A DNA stretch of 64,000 bases from Caprella mutica. Taxonomy: Eukaryota; Arthropoda; Malacostraca; Amphipoda; Caprellidae. The stretch's first letter is position 1, and every line of letters starts with the position of its first letter. This document shows positions 24,551 through 37,434 of the stretch, piece by piece. A model generated the notes under the pieces. The model did no database searches. It had not been told where the DNA came from and saw only the letters and a program-made list of their open reading frames with translations. Where the stretch lies: NCBI GenBank assembly GCA_947561585.1, contig CANNZV010000438.1, positions 186,001 to 250,000 of the forward strand, written 5' to 3'. The translations under genes and the position numbers were made by a program.

Positions 24551-24994
24551 ATGCATGAAAAGACTAACGCCAGTCACAAAGAGAAGAGGGTGTGCTTGCC
24601 ACGAGTAACGAAACAACGCGGGCATATCGAAGGGTTTATTGTTGCCTTCAATTGTTATCTTTTCGTTTCTCATGCTCCTCGCTTGCACACGCCTACTCCC
24701 TTCCTGCCTGATGCCTTAATACTGTATCTGTATAAGCCTTGCCTACCTGCTTTGGCAAAGCGTGCACCGGACTTTCTTAGCGAGAAGGCTTCAGGATTTT
24801 GTGTTGTCTGGAGTGGTGGTGAGCTTTGTGTTATGATGGGAGAGGTGGCGGAGTCTTTGCTCTCGTCCAGAGTCATGCTTGCTGGAATATATTTCAACCC
24901 AGATACTCCTAGAAACTATTGTCAACAGAGGGTCATTCTCAATAGGAACCTAAGAGTTAGTTTGGTAGTGTTTGTGTGTGTGTGTGACTTTTAG
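24551..24994 (+). CDS. unrecognised 147-codon open frame in a GC-richer island
   Basis: This is the longest non-repetitive open frame in the window. It begins MHEKTNASHKEKRVCLPRVT and ends in a GT-microsatellite-encoded VVFVCVCDF tail. The island (about 24540-24910) is clearly richer in G and C than its surroundings. A 75-codon frame on the opposite strand (24670-24897) is also open, so strand is uncertain. I see no signal peptide, clear domain or splice evidence. It could be a coding exon, a decayed transposon or a non-coding GC island that lacks stops because of its composition. Confidence 0.2.
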   Translation: MHEKTNASHKEKRVCLPRVTKQRGHIEGFIVAFNCYLFVSHAPRLHTPTPFLPDALILYLYKPCLPALAKRAPDFLSEKASGFCVVWSGGELCVMMGEVAESLLSSRVMLAGIYFNPDTPRNYCQQRVILNRNLRVSLVVFVCVCDF

Positions 24995-26660
24995 ATTTAG
25001 GGTTTTAGGGTGTTAAAGCAAATCTGTTTGATTAATCAACGGTAATATGATATATTCAGTTAACAATTTTCAATTTGGCAGAAGCAACAAAATATATCAG
25101 TGAATGGTAAGCTTATAAGCAATATATTTATAAATATAGATTCCTAATCTGTTTATCTTTCAATGTTAGTGAGGGGTTTATCTGCAAAGAGAAAAAATAT
25201 AAAATATTAGCGAACTTTAAATCAAACATTTTCCCATGTTCCAAAAAACGAAATGGGTTCATCACAAAAGAGTACATTAGGTAACCAAGCAATACTCATT
25301 GTAAATAGTCTTACAGTTTAGGCTCAGTAGAAAACATAGTTTGTTCTGAAAAAAGGCTAAAAATATGAACATGGGTAGAGGATTTAAAGGTTAGGGTCAA
25401 TAATAATTGAAGCCGGTAAGGACTTGAGATATCAAAGATTTTGAAATGGAAAAATGTGGAAATGATGCCAGGCAACGGATGGGAAGAAATGTGAAAATCC
25501 AAAATTATTTCATTCACTTTCATTTCATTAAAGTAGTGCACAGTAAGCCGTGTAAAAACACAATTTAAACAATGAAACTAACATATTCTTTAAAATTAAT
25601 CATCAATAACATTCATTTTGTAGTATAGGACTTACATTAAATCTCTATTTCATGCATTTATCAAAACTTACTCATATCTGGGTTCCATCCGGTACTAACT
25701 CTAGTTAAAATTAAATCATAATCTGGAAACAGTCAGTTAAATTCGAAGGTATTAGCATAAGAACAAACATCATCTAAAGACACAACATTTAAAACGAATC
25801 TGACACAACGAAAACGTTCGTCCTGCATATCATATATATTATTTGGTACGACAATTGCAACCAATCATAAATATTCCTTCTATACCATACGTTAGCATCA
25901 AAATCAGCCCACTTGTAATGGTTTAGTTTTTACAAATATGAAGAACACAAAGTCGATTGAGTAATCTGGAGTCCAATTTATTGCAATAAAGTTATGGCTT
26001 ATAATTAGATTTTCCTCTACAGCTCTCGGAATCACATAAGTGTCAATTATCTTCCATTTATCATCAAACACGAAATGATATTGGAAATCTTGTAGGATAA
26101 TAAATAAAAACTGGTCTAAATTGATTTATCTGGTAAGATTGGAAAAAGTTGTCATATCGAAACTCGATTAGACGAGTTCTTAAGCATTTACTAATTGAAC
26201 AAAATTGAAACTCTTCTAATCTCGTAATGATAAAACGTTATTTCTTATATATCACTATTGCCTGGATTATAGAATTTTACAAAAATTGAGGCATATATAT
26301 TTCGTGCTGATTGCGTTTTTCAAAATATACAATATATATCATAATAACTATAGTTCGTATATTATTCGATACCGTGGCATGTGATGTCATATTAAACTTT
26401 TTTTCTGACTCGTGGAAACATGACAACATCCTTCAAAATATTTAAAGAAATAGGTCTACTTTCTCCTATTTTGTAATGTGGTAAATTGACCGCACTTTCT
26501 TATTTATTGGAAGGGACACTTAGGAGATCATGTCATCCATTCATCGTCAAGTTTGAAATTGGAGGACAAAGTTTTTGAAAAGAGTTAAATTGTTTTGATT
26601 CCCAAGATAGCCTTGAATTTCGTTGACACTTGAAATATAGATTCATCAATACACAATCCA
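24995..26660. other. no gene seen
   Basis: AT-rich. A 76-codon minus-strand frame at 25311-25541 has no family features. Confidence 0.4.
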
Positions 26661-27628
26661 TATACAGGGTGACCCACAAAAAAGTTAGCCCAACTTTAAA
26701 TTCGTATATTTCAACAACTATTGTATGAACAGTTTTCTTTCAAATATAATTTTGTTAATTGAACCTTTTTCCATCCAGTTCTATTTTCATAAATTTGTGA
26801 ATATAATAACTATCTTATTAAATGGTTGGTGAAAATGGCCTTGCCCAAATAGTCAGCAAACGGACAATGAAGTAAGTTCAAACACTAAAAATATCTTTAT
26901 TGGACAACAACCCCATAAATAAAACAGATATATTTCCAGGTTTTAAGAGTATTCATATAACTATGTGATTACTGATTAAGTACAAAAGAAGGCACAAGTT
27001 TAAATTTTAACAAGGGTCGTTCAGACCGCAAGAGGACAGTACGATCTGAAGACCAAATCAATTTTGTTCAGGAACTCCTTTTAAAAATATATATGTTTCT
27101 ATTAGGAGAAATGGACTAATATCTCGAAATTTTCTCCAAGAGACTCAAATATATTTATGTTAAAAGAATTTGCCGAACAAAATTAATTTTGTCTTCAGAT
27201 CGTACTGCACTCTTGCGGTCTGAACGACCCCAGTTAAAATTGAAACTTGTGCCTTCCCTTTTGTACTTAATCAGTAATCAGATTCATCCATATTGTCAAT
27301 ATTTTATAAAAGGGATAGTTATATGAATACTCTTAAAACCTGGAAATAAATCTGTTGTATCAATGGGGTTGTTGTCTAATAAAGATATATTTAGTGTTTG
27401 AACTTACTTCATTATCCATTTTCTGACTATTTGCGCAAGACCATTTTCACCACCCATTAATAAAATAGTTATTATATTCACAAAAATGAATAAAATTTAT
27501 GAAAATTTAACTGTAGATGGAAAAAGATTCAATTAACAAAATTATACTTGAAAGAAAACTATAGCTACAATAGTGGTTTAATTATACGAATTTAAAGTTA
27601 TTAACTTTTTTGTGGGTCACCCTGTATA
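26661..27628. mobile_element. 968-bp foldback MITE (mariner/Tc1-like ends)
   Basis: The two halves are a long imperfect inverted repeat. The element opens TATACAGGGTGACCCAC and closes GTGGGTCACCCTGTATA, giving a TA target duplication and CAGGGTGACCC-type termini as in mariner/Tc1-related elements. The arms run to about 27095 and from about 27150, so only some 50 bp form the loop. The right arm has an extra stretch of about 34 bp near 27280-27315 that is absent from the left arm. It encodes no transposase and is non-autonomous. A transcript would form a dsRNA hairpin of more than 400 bp. Confidence 0.92.
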
Positions 27629-29412
27629 AAATTTGCAATTAAATTACATTGCTTACAGTTAGAGCGAATCACAACACAGTTCTGAGGGGAAACGTACTAG
27701 GAGGGGAGTTTTATGGATAAGCGTTAATGAGGCCGTTGAATTTATGTGCTAGATGTGAGTTGTTTATAGCGTGAAGTTAATAGGCGGTGGTGTACTTTAA
27801 CATAAACATTTTGTTGGCTTAAATTAGACAGTGATATTTAAGCTTGAAAGTGTGTTACTTTAATCTAGGTTACCTTAAAATAACAGCTGCCTGCTTGTTC
27901 CGTTGGTGGATCGTCTTAGCCTTGATGTTATTACAGTAGACTATATACTATCTAAGAGATTTAGAACCTGTTACCTGTGAAATGTGCGGGAACTACAGTC
28001 TGCAGCAGATATTGATCTCTTTTATGGTTTGAACGACTGTGGCCTGTTCCTGTCTCTTCTGAACAATGTTAAATCGTAACCTCAACATTAAAATAGTTGG
28101 TCAAAAACTTAAAATGAGTTTACCAATGGATGTGGGTTACATTCCCCAATATACGTGAGCTCATCAGTACATATAGTATTTAAGCTGTGTATTTAAACAC
28201 ACTAAATGCAGGAATGCTTTTTTCAAAGCTGTTTATAGTATTTAGCAATTAGAAAGATTTCCTAATTGGATTACACGGAAAGCATCATGAATGCATACTA
28301 CAATTATTTAAGATAATACGATAATGTGCAGTTGTACACTAATCCATCTGTTATTTTTCCACTTTTCTTCTTTAATTAGTACTAATGGAATCAAATTTAA
28401 TGCAAACAAAACTCAGTATAAATTATTACCACAAATTTGGAAAACCCTATTGATGTGAGTTTATGACAATGTCTTAATGAACTTTAATATATAAACTTCA
28501 TAATATGGTTTCGTGGAATTCACATAAGCGAAATAAACTTGTGACAAGATTCTGACTAAAGGCTGAATAGACAATCTGATGAATAACTGCGAAATTATAA
28601 TAAGACACAATATCATTAGTCAGTTTTATAGTGGACATATCAGTTGATAGAAAATCAGAACCTATTGTCCTGGAGTGGCGATAAATGAATAGCTAATTTC
28701 CGTTACCGAACAATGCGTTCTTTTCTAGTGGCAAAAAACTCAAACATTTAAAGACTGAAGGCATATCGCATTGTCCATATTGCAATTTTCTTCCTCCCTT
28801 CGATTGAGTAAACTGTGAATGGTACCATTTGAAAGTGTGAATTCATAGCAAGAGTAATGTAAAATACATTCTCTACTTATTCCCAGGATGAAAGAACAGG
28901 ATATTAAATTTATCTTTTGGAATGAAATATTAGTGCGTATGCCAGATCTATTTCTGATTTAAAGCATGTAAATGGTATAATTTAGCATTCTTCACCATAC
29001 CTTATTAATAATGTACAATGTGCAGATGTGAGTGCTACCGAATATTGCTGTTCAGATTAGAAAATTATTTGAAAAAATACATAACAAGTATTGAACTGTC
29101 AGAATTACTATATTTCTAGTATAAATAATGATACAAATTTAAATACGAATAAATTGAAGTGTAAATTAAAATATTCATTTCGATCCCTCTTCATTTCCAC
29201 CACTAATTATTATCTATAAATTAATCAGTGAACAAGGTGCAGTTTAACTCTTAGGATGATGAAAGCGTGAAGTTATTCTCAACACCTAAATCAAGATAAT
29301 AATCAGAACCACATTCACGTAGTTACCCACCCAAAGATTTTCGAACAATCTGACCATAATTTTCAAACTATTTTGGCTGTTTTACTTTGCGTCGCTGGAA
29401 CTTTGGTCTAAA
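27629..29412. other. no gene seen
   Basis: AT-rich sequence. A GC-richer patch just after the MITE (27660-27800) has no recognised content. Confidence 0.4.
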
Positions 29413-29577
29413 ATGGCGCGTATTTGTGGCAAGGGAGTTTGTTCCTTGCTGAACTTATCAATTAGGGACTTTGAGGTAAAAAGACCACTAATTAGTTTGT
29501 GTCGGAGTTTGCTTTACTTGCTCTTGAGCTGTTATTGCTCATCTTATTTGCTAATTAATCATCAATCCTTTAATTGA
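29413..29577 (+). CDS. unrecognised 54-codon open frame
   Basis: It opens with a good initiation context (AAAATGGCG), reads MARICGKGVCSLLNLSIRDF and passes a possible donor (GAG before GTAAAA) at codon 21. It could be a short first exon or a conserved non-coding block with TAATTA homeodomain-type sites (29489, 29551). I recognise no family. Confidence 0.15.
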   Translation: MARICGKGVCSLLNLSIRDFEVKRPLISLCRSLLYLLLSCYCSSYLLINHQSFN

Positions 29578-30210
29578 AGTACGATATGATTAAACACAGT
29601 TATTTGACAGTTAGAAATTGAATCGAAATAAAACTGTCAATATTTAGGAAAAATAATATTTTGATAGTTTAGGAAAAGTATCATTTTGACGGTTCAATTT
29701 TCAAAGTAACTACCAATAGATGTTAAATTTGGAAATGTATTTTAATTACATAACCTGTGAATTATTATTAGAATTTAATCTGCTATAATGTTCAAAGATA
29801 ATATTCATTATTATTAAAATGTTTCAAATACAACTTTTTGAGGCAATTTTCATCAAAAACACACATATTCATCAAGCAGTAACATTCTTTGATCTCATAA
29901 ATGATGAAATTATCCATATTTAAAATACGCCAAATACCTCGATAAGCAGCTCAGTCATTCATTAATATTCATCATGAAAATGATTATCATTAAATCTATT
30001 TCAATCAGGTCATTTAAAAATATTCAAACCATGCAGTTACAGTCTTTGGGTAAAAGCCCGCAGCTCCATCTTTTTCAGGTTTTTCTTCAATATATTCTAC
30101 TCTTCGAAAAAGAACGGTGACCATCAATCAGATTCAAAACCTAATCTGGCAATCTTAAATATTCTCGTTTATTCTAATCCGTACAAACGACTTCGTTTTA
30201 TGAAGTAAAA
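29578..30210. other. no gene seen
   Basis: AT-rich sequence with no supported feature. Confidence 0.4.
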
Positions 30211-30470
30211 AGACTTGGGGTCTGGAAAGAGACGATCGGAACACAGCGGAGCTGAGTGTTTGATGCCTGATAGCACACGTCCAATAGAGAGCCTTTTAGG
30301 CCATGACGTCACTGGGGTACGGCGAATAGGAGAGCAGCAGGAATTGGATCCTTACTAACGATTATCTAATGTGAAGCGAGTGAGTCGGAAGTTGGTACGT
30401 TTGAACCCTACGCGAGTCTTTTTATCGTCCTAATGAGAGATTCTCATCACCTGGGGTAGAATATGGAATT
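30211..30470. other. GC-rich island with CRE and a B-box-like string
   Basis: About 250 bp markedly richer in G and C than the flanks. It contains a full CRE palindrome TGACGTCA (30304-30311) and CGTTTGAACCC (about 30398-30408), which resembles a Pol III B box (GGTTCGAANCC) at 9 of 11 positions. No convincing A box or tRNA fold was found. It may be a SINE remnant or a regulatory element. Confidence 0.3.
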
Positions 30471-30651
30471 TCCTGATTTCTAACATTTAGGATAACTCTT
30501 AGCTCCTATACAGTTTAAATCGAAAAGGGCTGATTTGAATGAAGACATTTCGGTGTGAATAAACTAAGTCTGTTCTATAAACTGATAGAATTAGCATGGT
30601 AGAAAAAGTAGGATTCTTAGTTACATCGAATTTGCATATCGGCCAATAGTG

Positions 30652-30679
30652 GCGACACCTCTCCAATAATCGGAGAGGT
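30652..30679. other. perfect 10-bp hairpin
   Basis: ACACCTCTCC-(AATAATC)-GGAGAGGTGT forms a perfect, GC-rich 10-bp stem with a 7-base loop inside a second GC-richer patch (about 30640-30770). Function unknown. Confidence 0.6.
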
Positions 30680-32754
30680 GTAGCTTTGGCTAAAAAACCT
30701 ACGCAGATATCTTTATTCTAGAGCCACGGAGAAGTGAACTCGCAGGTTCTAGCCATCTGTTATTAAATTCTAAGGAAGTATGAATCATTTCGTTTGTGCA
30801 CGTTAAATCACTTCTGCTTCCAATTCTCATGATAAATGCCTGCTGTTGTTAATATAAAAGAAGCACATCATTTATTTCGCTCTTATATTGTAGCCAATAA
30901 ATTAGAAAAGATGCCAGAAGGTATTTTATCTACAGAGAGTTTATTGCTGTAAGTAAAGGGATTCGGTTGAAGTAAATACAGCACTTTATGTTAAGAAATG
31001 GTTTCACTGGTTCGTTTTTATTATCTATCATCAACGTGGAAGTTACAGTCAGATATAAAAGGAAATGTACGATAATGAAATCATGGAGTGTAACGTTTAG
31101 CTCATTGAGTTCAACAAATTGCTTAGTTAGTTAATAATAATGATGAGTTAAACTTTCAAGATATTCAAGTTACGCATTTAGAATTATGTTTCACAGTGTA
31201 ACATTTAAAGGGCTATTTCATATTTGATATCTTTACATGATAGTTTAATTCACTTTATATCATAACTTTGATGTAAATTCTTTTCCGGCGCACTTTAAAT
31301 AATGAAAAACATTGAATTTTGGCTTAGCACATGATGTATGAACGAGTTATAACCTATATTGGTTATTATTTAGTTTGTGTAACTATATATTGAGTGGATG
31401 TTGATGTATAAATAGTCCAAATATCTAAAATATCGTATTTTGAATATATGCTTCAAATATTGATGTCAATTCACTTTGTAGTTCAATCTACAAATTGAAC
31501 AATTTCTTAATTTCTTTTGTTAATTTTTAAGTAAGCAATATGAGATAATATATGCGTAATTAAAGGGGGCACTTAGAGCTAATGTCCCCCAAAGGCCCTC
31601 CATAATCTCCTTTGTAGCTGCCTATCGCATCTTTTATGAACCACTTAGCTTAATTTTTACTGGAAGGCATATTTTATCCTCAGATTCTACTTAACGTTCT
31701 TAGGATAAAGAATAAGTAGACATTCATGAGCTGAATTATAATAATTAATGCACTGTTATGTTAGAAAGAAATGCACTAACACATTCTGAACATCAAAATG
31801 AAATTAGGAAGTTTTTTGTGAATTAGTGAGCGTCCGTCCACTGGATCGGATTTCTCAATTTACGTGCCAGGACTACTTTCCTTAACAATCTTCATGCTCT
31901 CACAAAGCTTCCCAAAGCCCCAGTTTATGTCTGCTGACTCGGCATGAGATTTATAATTGACCGGCAGCTGGACTTTATGCAGATGCTTTGTATTCAGAAG
32001 ACACGTGCAATTGGTATGAGTATATCAGCAGGCTTTACTGGTCACTACTCTGGATCGTTCCTTATGTACTTTATTGAGGTTGCTTCTGTTTCTTCTTCAG
32101 ATCTTGTCGATAGAAATGATAAAATGGTGCAACAACAATTCAATTAAATATTTTGGAAAATGAATTGTACCAAAAAATGCTCTCCAATTTCCTCTTAATA
32201 ACGCATATAAATTCCAAAATTATATGTATACAAATAAGACGCACATTGTTTTACGAAAACCTATATTATCAAAGCTGCATAATTTTAAGATTAGTTCGTT
32301 TTTCATTTGCAGAATTTTTTTTTCATATTAGGTTTTTAAACATAATCTGAAAAGGTCAGTATCTGTAAAACTAAGCTTTGGTAATTTAGGTTTTCGTGAA
32401 GGAATATTTCTTCCATGTGAAATTTCCTATGTATGTAAAAGATATCCTAGATTCAAGATATCAATGTCTAGATAACGATTTTGGACATTTTGTTATTATT
32501 GAAAAGGTTTTATTTTTTTATATAAGATGTCATATTATGTTGAAACTGAAATGTATGCAATTATAATTTAGGTAGCCCTTTGATAGAAAAACTATAAATT
32601 ACTATTATTAAATTTTTCATGTATTGTTATGCTGTAACTTTGCATAATGTGCCCTTTTTCTTCTAATTTATTCAAAATTGTCAACTAATCAGAATTCAGT
32701 TTTATTTTGGGTGTAAAAAACATTATATCTATAAAAATTGACGATTGGTAGAAA
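30680..32754. other. no gene seen
   Basis: AT-rich. Frames at 31944-32147 and 32153-32350 have no family features. Confidence 0.4.
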
Positions 32755-32916
32755 ATGGTGAATGAGGCCATGATGACCATCTGGCCTCTGGCTCCTCTAA
32801 GATCATTTACCACGGTGCTTTGGGCCTATAATGTCTTCATTAAAGACATCCTATGGCATCTCGGAAGCTTTAATGGGCCTAGGAACATGTATGTGCAAAT
32901 GAAGAAAACTCTGTGA
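32755..32916 (+). CDS. unrecognised 53-codon open frame
   Basis: The frame reads MVNEAMMTIWPLAPLRSFTT and ends VQMKKTL, inside a patch near 50 percent GC flanked by AT-rich DNA. The start context is AAAATGG. It is unrecognised: a short exon, an uncharacterised small ORF or a non-coding island are all possible. Confidence 0.15.
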   Translation: MVNEAMMTIWPLAPLRSFTTVLWAYNVFIKDILWHLGSFNGPRNMYVQMKKTL

Positions 32917-33261
32917 CTTAGTCCTTCCAATTGATTTGAAGACAGACTCTCATAATTTTTCGTGCAATAGGTAAGTAAATAATACATAAGATGCTAGTAA
33001 TGAACGTGTAACAGGTATAAATTAATATGTTAATATAAGATGATGAGGAACAGGTACACAGAATAATATGAGCAATGATAGGAATTAAAAAGAATTTTGA
33101 TTTAAAATCAAAATTCAATAATTAATACAGAAACTATAAAAAAAATAAGCAATGTGACCATGGAAATCGAGCTGATCTTTTTTGATAGGGTATATAAAAG
33201 ATTCCCATTAGATTGTACCAACAGAAAGAATGTGACAGCAATTAATTAATTTACTAATTAT
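32917..33261. other. no gene seen
   Basis: AT-rich spacer before the 56-bp array. Confidence 0.4.
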
Positions 33262-34338
33262 CAACTCAAGCAATAAACATACACTTGCTTAGATATATTG
33301 TCATATTTAATGGTTTATATTCAATTCAAGCAACATACACTTGCGTGGATATATTGTCATATTTAATGATTTATATTCAATTCAAGCAACATACACTTGC
33401 GTGGATATATTGTCATATTTAATGGTTTATATTCAATTCAAGCAACATACACTTGCGTGGATATATTGTCATATTTAATGATTTATATTCAATTCAAGCA
33501 ACATACACTTGCGTGGATATATTGTCATATTTAATGATTTATATTCAATTCAAGCAACATACACTTGCGTGGATATATTGTCATATTTAATGATTTATAT
33601 TCAATTCAAGCAACATACACTTGCGTGGATATATTGTCATATTTAATGGTTTATATTCAATTCAAGCAACATACACTTGCGTGGATATATTGTCATATTT
33701 AATGATTTATATTCAATTCAAGCAACATACACGTGCGTGGATATATTGTCATATTTAATGATTTATATTCAATTCAAGCAACATACACTTGCGTGGATAT
33801 ATTGTCATATTTAATGATTTATATTCAATTCAAGCAACATACACTTGCGTGGATATATTGTCATATTTAATGGTTTATATTCAATTCAAGCAACATACAC
33901 TTGCGTGGATATATTGTCATATTTAATGATTTATATTCATTTCAAGCAACATACACTTGCGTGGATATATTGTCATATTTAATGATTTATATTCATTTCA
34001 AGCAACATACACTTGCGTGGATATATTGTCATATTTAATGATTTATATTCATTTCAAGCAACATACACTTGCGTGGATATATTGTCATATTTAATGATTT
34101 ATATTCAATTCAAGCAACATACACTTGCGTGGATATATTGTCATATTTAATGGTTTATATTCAATTCAAGCAACATACACTTGCGTGGATATATTGTCAT
34201 ATTTAATGATTTATATTCAATTCAAGCAACATACACTTGCGTGGATATATTGTCATATTTAATGATTTATATTCAATTCAAGCAACATACACTTGCGTGG
34301 ATATATTGTCATATTTAATGGTTTATATTCAACTCAAT
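33262..34338. repeat. 56-bp satellite array, about 19 copies
   Basis: Nearly identical 56-bp units include ATATATTGTCATATTTAATG and CAAGCAACATACACTTGCGTGG. Variation is mostly one G/A site (AATGG or AATGA). Its order along the array is g a g a a a g a a a g a a a a g a a g, which suggests a four-unit (224-bp) higher-order period. The high identity suggests recent amplification or homogenisation. Confidence 0.97.
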
Positions 34339-37300
34339 TGCATGAACTAGATTTTTTCTCTAAATGTAATAAGAAAATGAAATATTTTCTTATGAAAAAC
34401 TGAAAGCAATGACCAAATATGATATGTTTTAACATATATACGAAATAGATGTCCAAGTGCATTTGGAAATGTATTAAATGTGTCAGTTATGATGCTTTTA
34501 TATTCAAGTACGGATTATATATAATGACACAAATGTCAAATTATGCCAAATCTAACATACTAAAAGTAGGTACAACGCATGAATAAAATTTGGTACATGT
34601 ACTTCTTTAAAAATTCCAATATACAATTCAATGATCAGAGAGAGTTAATATTTTACCATACATATCACGTAAATTGTGTTATCTTAGGCAGTTTTACCAC
34701 AATTACTTCATGATCAATAGTCGCAAGAACAGACTAGTGATTCCCAAACATTATAGTAATATATCTTCCAGCTATTACTGCTTTCAAATGTGTTCTGGTA
34801 ATAATGTGAATAGTTCATTTAACGCATTCTACTGCTAGTTAGACTAGACATTACAGCACCACCAGGCTGTGAAGTTTGAGTAATGCCAGCACCATGCACT
34901 GACTCCATAACAATAGAAGGCTCTTGCAGCTATGCCTAAGTAGTCCCTAAATCCTCCAACTCACTAACTGCCAAATCTCTTCAGCCCCTCATATGCATTC
35001 AGTCAGTCTCCTCAGCCATAAAGGAAGGATATGCCCTCCCGCATGAATGCTTAGGACCAAATTGAATGTCACTTCGCACTTTGTCAGCACGTAATGGAGT
35101 CTCTGTTGTGTGTACTCAACTAAAGCTTGCAAGATATTCATGCTAAAGGGTTGTTCCAATCTCCGATGAAACCTTATCTCATTCGAACATAATCTAATTC
35201 ACTTTCCAATTTGATCTATAAATTGCGTTTTGACTCTGAACCCGATTTCTTCCTTTCACGATGAATATGCAATTTCGAAAGAGTGATGGGCAATTCTATA
35301 TTTAAAAAGTTCCTGAAATTGTATGAAGAAGATTCTGTAAGAATCAAGGTTTATTTACTGAATGAACCATGTATTATCTTCCACTATGCTACACATAGTC
35401 CTTCCTATGTAACCTTTTAGCATCAACTGTACAAGCTCAGGTTACATGGAGTAATGTTAGTTTGCACTGAGGCCCCCAAACAAAGGCTGTCGGTGGCGTC
35501 ACCTTCATATATGTGCTGATTAATGAATACCTTTGAAGTGCAGTCCCCCTCTGCCCTGGATTAATACACCCCCTAATGATATAAATGGGTTGCCTCTGCA
35601 CTGAGACATAATATTTCATGGCACAGAGATTGATGTATGGGCCACTTCAGCGTGTTTAATCAGAGTGATTTGTCATTGCCAGGGATATGGCGGCTGAATT
35701 TTGCTTTGTTATTTTTGAGGGCAGAGAACCTTAGTTAGTTTGGCGAATGGAAGTAGACTCACGGGAAAACAAATATTTGAAGCCTAAATTGAAACTTGAA
35801 TAATTCTTTTTCAAAGTAACTTTAGTAAAATTTGTATAGGTAACACAAATTCTAGATTCCATTTTATTGTAACGGCACATCCACAGCAACCAATTCATCA
35901 CAACTGCCAGTCCAACAAATCCTTCTTTTCCATATCTCGTGTTCGGGGTGTCTCCCAAATTGGTCAGATGTCCGCAATTTAATCTGAATAAATTTGATAT
36001 CAGGATTCTGAGTTTGCCGAAGTTTGCTCACAATTCGTGCTGTGATCAGATCAAACTGCTTCGACCAAATACTAGATTGGTAAATTAATTATTGCGGGGA
36101 TTGATATCGGCTGTCAGGAACTTTAAAGAGTTGAACAAGTTTATTTGTTTTTTGACTAGAAATCTAATTTTGTAGATGGTTCACAGGTATAATGTTGCCA
36201 GATATAGCTCCTTTTATATTTCTGAGAATGACCATATTGGTACATGAAATAATTCATGCCTTGAAGCTCACGTATCAGAGACTTATTAAGCTGAAACTCA
36301 CCAAACTTCGACAGTAACTAACCGGGCAGGGAGTTATTTTTAAATCACATTAGTCCTCTAACTCAGTCACCGAATTTAAACTTTGGTGCCTGTATTTCAT
36401 CTACTTAATTCCACAGAATAGTTCACGCTATTTAATGAATAAATTTGTTATCTCGTTTCTAAACTATATTATTGCACGATAAATCTTCATAATTAGCCTT
36501 TCTTTTAATTAACATCATTTCAATTCCTCTCGAAATAATTATATACAAATTGAAATTTGACAATTGACAGCAATGCAAATATTTACAGACATAGATCACT
36601 ATCAAGTGGAAATCAACACCAAAGTACCACCATCAACTATTCAACACAACTATAACTTTGCCCGACGATAGGAACTCATTAAACTATTTCCCAATTTTCT
36701 ACCAGCGGTAATTGAGTTGATAAGTTGATATGTTTTCAGATAAAAGACTTGGCATGATTCGTAACAGACAGCGTCACTATAATGCTTGCTAGTGCTCCTC
36801 AACACTTTAATGGTTATTAGTAGGGTTGTGGCAATATGTTTTAAAAATCATATAAGCCGAGAATATTATAGACGGAGAGAATTAAAGAGTATTGAATCGT
36901 ACTTAACCAGTGGTATATAGAATTCGATACCATTAAGTATCGTCTATGATGTTCTTAAGATCTATGATTTTAAAAGCATATTGTCTCAAACAAACTTATT
37001 ATTCACTGTATTTACAACAAACTATTTAGAATTATGACTCTATCTGTGGAGTACTAGAAAAGATATTGTTAGTGAAATTCCACTATAATTCTAATGAATC
37101 TATTATCATTTTAAGATGGTATCATTACTTTTCATTGTGCAATAAATTTAACCATTGTATAAATCGATAGCGTATTTGAAAGAAATGTGTTAAATAAATA
37201 ATTAATTCACTTTAACATCATTTTTTCATACTGGCTATTTTATTTCATAAGTTGATTGTTATGAATATTTCGTAATATCTTTACCATATTAATATATATG

Positions 37301-37434
37301 ATCCAAGTCAAAATATAAATAATGTGTTAAATACAGTTTTACCTATACAGTATACAATGTAGTTAATGGTGACCATCGAGAAATAGGCATAAGATCATTG
37401 CATTGACTGTTGGCATGCATCACAACATCTATAT
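34339..37434. other. no gene seen; GC-richer non-coding patches
   Basis: Patches at about 34820-35130 and 35450-35720 are GC-richer and hold no long frame. The second has several TAAT-type strings (GATTAATGAA, GGATTAATAC, CCTAATGATA), as seen in developmental enhancers. Frames at 35437-35619 and 35731-35958 are unrecognised. Confidence 0.35.

Noticed and set aside
24990..25020. Telomere-like TTTAGGG strings
   Set aside because: Only one or two imperfect occurrences, not a tandem array.
30380..30420. tRNA gene
   Set aside because: A B-box-like string is present, but no A box at the right distance and no cloverleaf can be drawn.
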